In this document: one piece after another, positions 31,494-32,287 of the stretch | Layout of the letters: each line of letters starts with the position of its first letter | Position numbering within the stretch: position 1 is the stretch's first letter | From: Rhodobacterales bacterium 32-66-9 | GTDB lineage: Bacteria > Pseudomonadota > Alphaproteobacteria > Rhodobacterales > Rhodobacteraceae | DNA length: 32,287 nt | Assembly (NCBI GenBank): GCA_002280405.1 | Contig: NCDY01000023.1 | Coordinates: 1 to 32,287, forward strand | Direction of reading: 5' to 3' | Position numbers and translations under genes: made by a program | The notes under the pieces: model-generated | What the model was told of the DNA's origin: nothing | Seen by the model: the letters and a program-made list of their open reading frames with translations, nothing else | The model's database searches: none

Positions 31494-31670
31494 GCCTTCT
31501 GCTCCTTCCGGGGTCATCACCCCGTCAATTAATCGAGTTATCCCGCCGGGCACAAATGGCAAAAGGCGACTTCACACAAATGATCGTGAGAGCAGCCTGC
31601 CCTCCGCCTCGGGTGGCGCTGGCCATTGCCACCCGGCCTGACTAGACTCTCCGCAAACGGGGACGTCGCC
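31494..31670. other. Intergenic region between divergent moxR and deacetylase genes
   Basis: 177 bases that must hold promoters for both directions. An 8-base stem with 10-base loop (CGGGTGGC 31610-31617, GCCACCCG 31628-31635) lies near the deacetylase side. Toward moxR an AT-rich patch TCAATTAATCGAGTTATC (31525-31542) contains a weak -10 (GATAAC on the minus strand). No gene seen. Confidence 0.4.
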
Positions 31671-32287
31671 ATGACCACCGCCTTCTTTTCCGACGAACGC
31701 TGCTTTTGGCATGGCGGTGGCAACTATGCCTTCACCTTGCCGGTGGCCGGGCTGGTCCAGCCCCTTGCTGTGGGCCTGCCGGAAAACCCCGAAACCAAGC
31801 GGCGTCTGCGCAACCTGATCGAAGTGACGGGACTCTCGCGCCACCTGCAGATGCGCGGGGCGGAACCGGCCGCGCGGGCCGACCTTCTGCGGGTCCACCC
31901 CGAACGCTACCTCTCCGCCTTCCAGGCGGCCTCTGACGCGGGCGGGGGAGAGCTTGGGCTGCGCGCGCCCTTCGGTGCAGGCGGGTACGAGATCGCGGCC
32001 CTGTCGGCGGGCCTCGCCACGGCAGCCCTGCGGTCCGTTCTGAAGGGCGAGGCGCGGAACGCCTATGCCCTCTCGCGCCCGCCCGGGCACCACTGCACCG
32101 CCGATTTTCCCAACGGCTTCTGCCTTTTGAACAACATCGCCGTGGCGATCCGGGCTGCGCAGGCCGAAGGGCTGGTGCGCCGCGTGGCCGTCATCGACTG
32201 GGACGTCCACCACGGCAACGGGACCGAGGCGATCTTCTACGACGATCCTGGTGTCCTGACGATCAGCCTGCATCAGGACCGCAACTA
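31671..32287 (+). CDS. Histone deacetylase-family hydrolase, 5' part
   Basis: The gene starts at ATG 31671 and is still open at the window's end, giving 205 N-terminal residues. It belongs to the arginase/deacetylase fold: RPPGHH at 136-141, GFCLLNNIAVA at 149-159, and the zinc-site stretch DWDVHHGNGT at 176-185 followed by ISLHQ. Bacterial members deacetylate acetylpolyamines or other small amides; which substrate applies here cannot be told. The N-terminus has WHGGGNYAFTLPVAG, as in class II-like bacterial deacetylases. Catalytic residues seen so far are intact; the third zinc ligand lies beyond the window. Divergent from moxR. Confidence 0.93.
   Translation, partial: MTTAFFSDERCFWHGGGNYAFTLPVAGLVQPLAVGLPENPETKRRLRNLIEVTGLSRHLQMRGAEPAARADLLRVHPERYLSAFQAASDAGGGELGLRAPFGAGGYEIAALSAGLATAALRSVLKGEARNAYALSRPPGHHCTADFPNGFCLLNNIAVAIRAAQAEGLVRRVAVIDWDVHHGNGTEAIFYDDPGVLTISLHQDRN

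Overview
The window is high-GC DNA that reads as the chromosome of an alphaproteobacterium, most likely Rhodobacteraceae (Rhodobacter/Paracoccus/Gemmobacter type). The clues are the gene neighbourhoods (pyrB ... pyrC'-plsY, rsmE next to gshA, divergent ubiA, glcDEF, a moxR cluster), tight ATGA/GTGA stop-start overlaps, and AT-rich perfect palindromes between genes. I see no phage, insertion sequence, plasmid, CRISPR array, tRNA or rRNA. Most of the window is core metabolism and cell envelope.

Layout. 1-3651 (+): the 3' end of pyrB, three small membrane-protein genes, a dihydroorotase paralogue that has lost its metal ligands (PyrC' type), and plsY. 3805-6678 (-): rsmE, a small membrane protein gene and gshA, divergent from ubiA at 6691. 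6691-10048 (+): ubiA, a BON/OmpA-like envelope protein and a translationally coupled coiled-coil membrane protein. 10057-14037 (+): two adjacent perfect palindromes, gabD, a yghU-type glutathione transferase, a cupin, then a decayed tail (short-chain dehydrogenase stub joined to a truncated, frameshifted aminotransferase). 14041-17576 (+): a secreted peptidoglycan-binding-like protein with a clear terminator, then an ECF sigma factor coupled to a membrane-anchored VWA (YfbK-like) protein. 17662-20026 (-): hsp20 with an RpoH-like promoter, and two tandem trypsin-like proteases. 20059-23873 (-): glcD-glcE-glcF, with glcF broken by a frameshift. 24058-24744 (+): a DUF599 membrane protein. 24752-31493 (-): a four-gene MoxR / DUF58 / BatA-DUF4159 / large membrane protein operon. 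31671-end (+): the 5' part of a histone-deacetylase-family hydrolase.

How genes work together. PyrB and PyrC' probably form one complex, with the active dihydroorotase encoded elsewhere. GlcDEF would oxidise glycolate to glyoxylate, but the split glcF puts that in doubt. The sigma factor and VWA protein look like a regulator and its membrane partner. The MoxR cluster looks like a complete AAA+/VWA-type chaperone module of unknown substrate. I found no unmistakably new defence or mobile system. The items most worth a second look are the degenerate PyrC' with genes inserted after pyrB, the sigma/VWA fusion, the broken glcF, the decaying tail of the gabD operon, and two families of dispersed palindromes.
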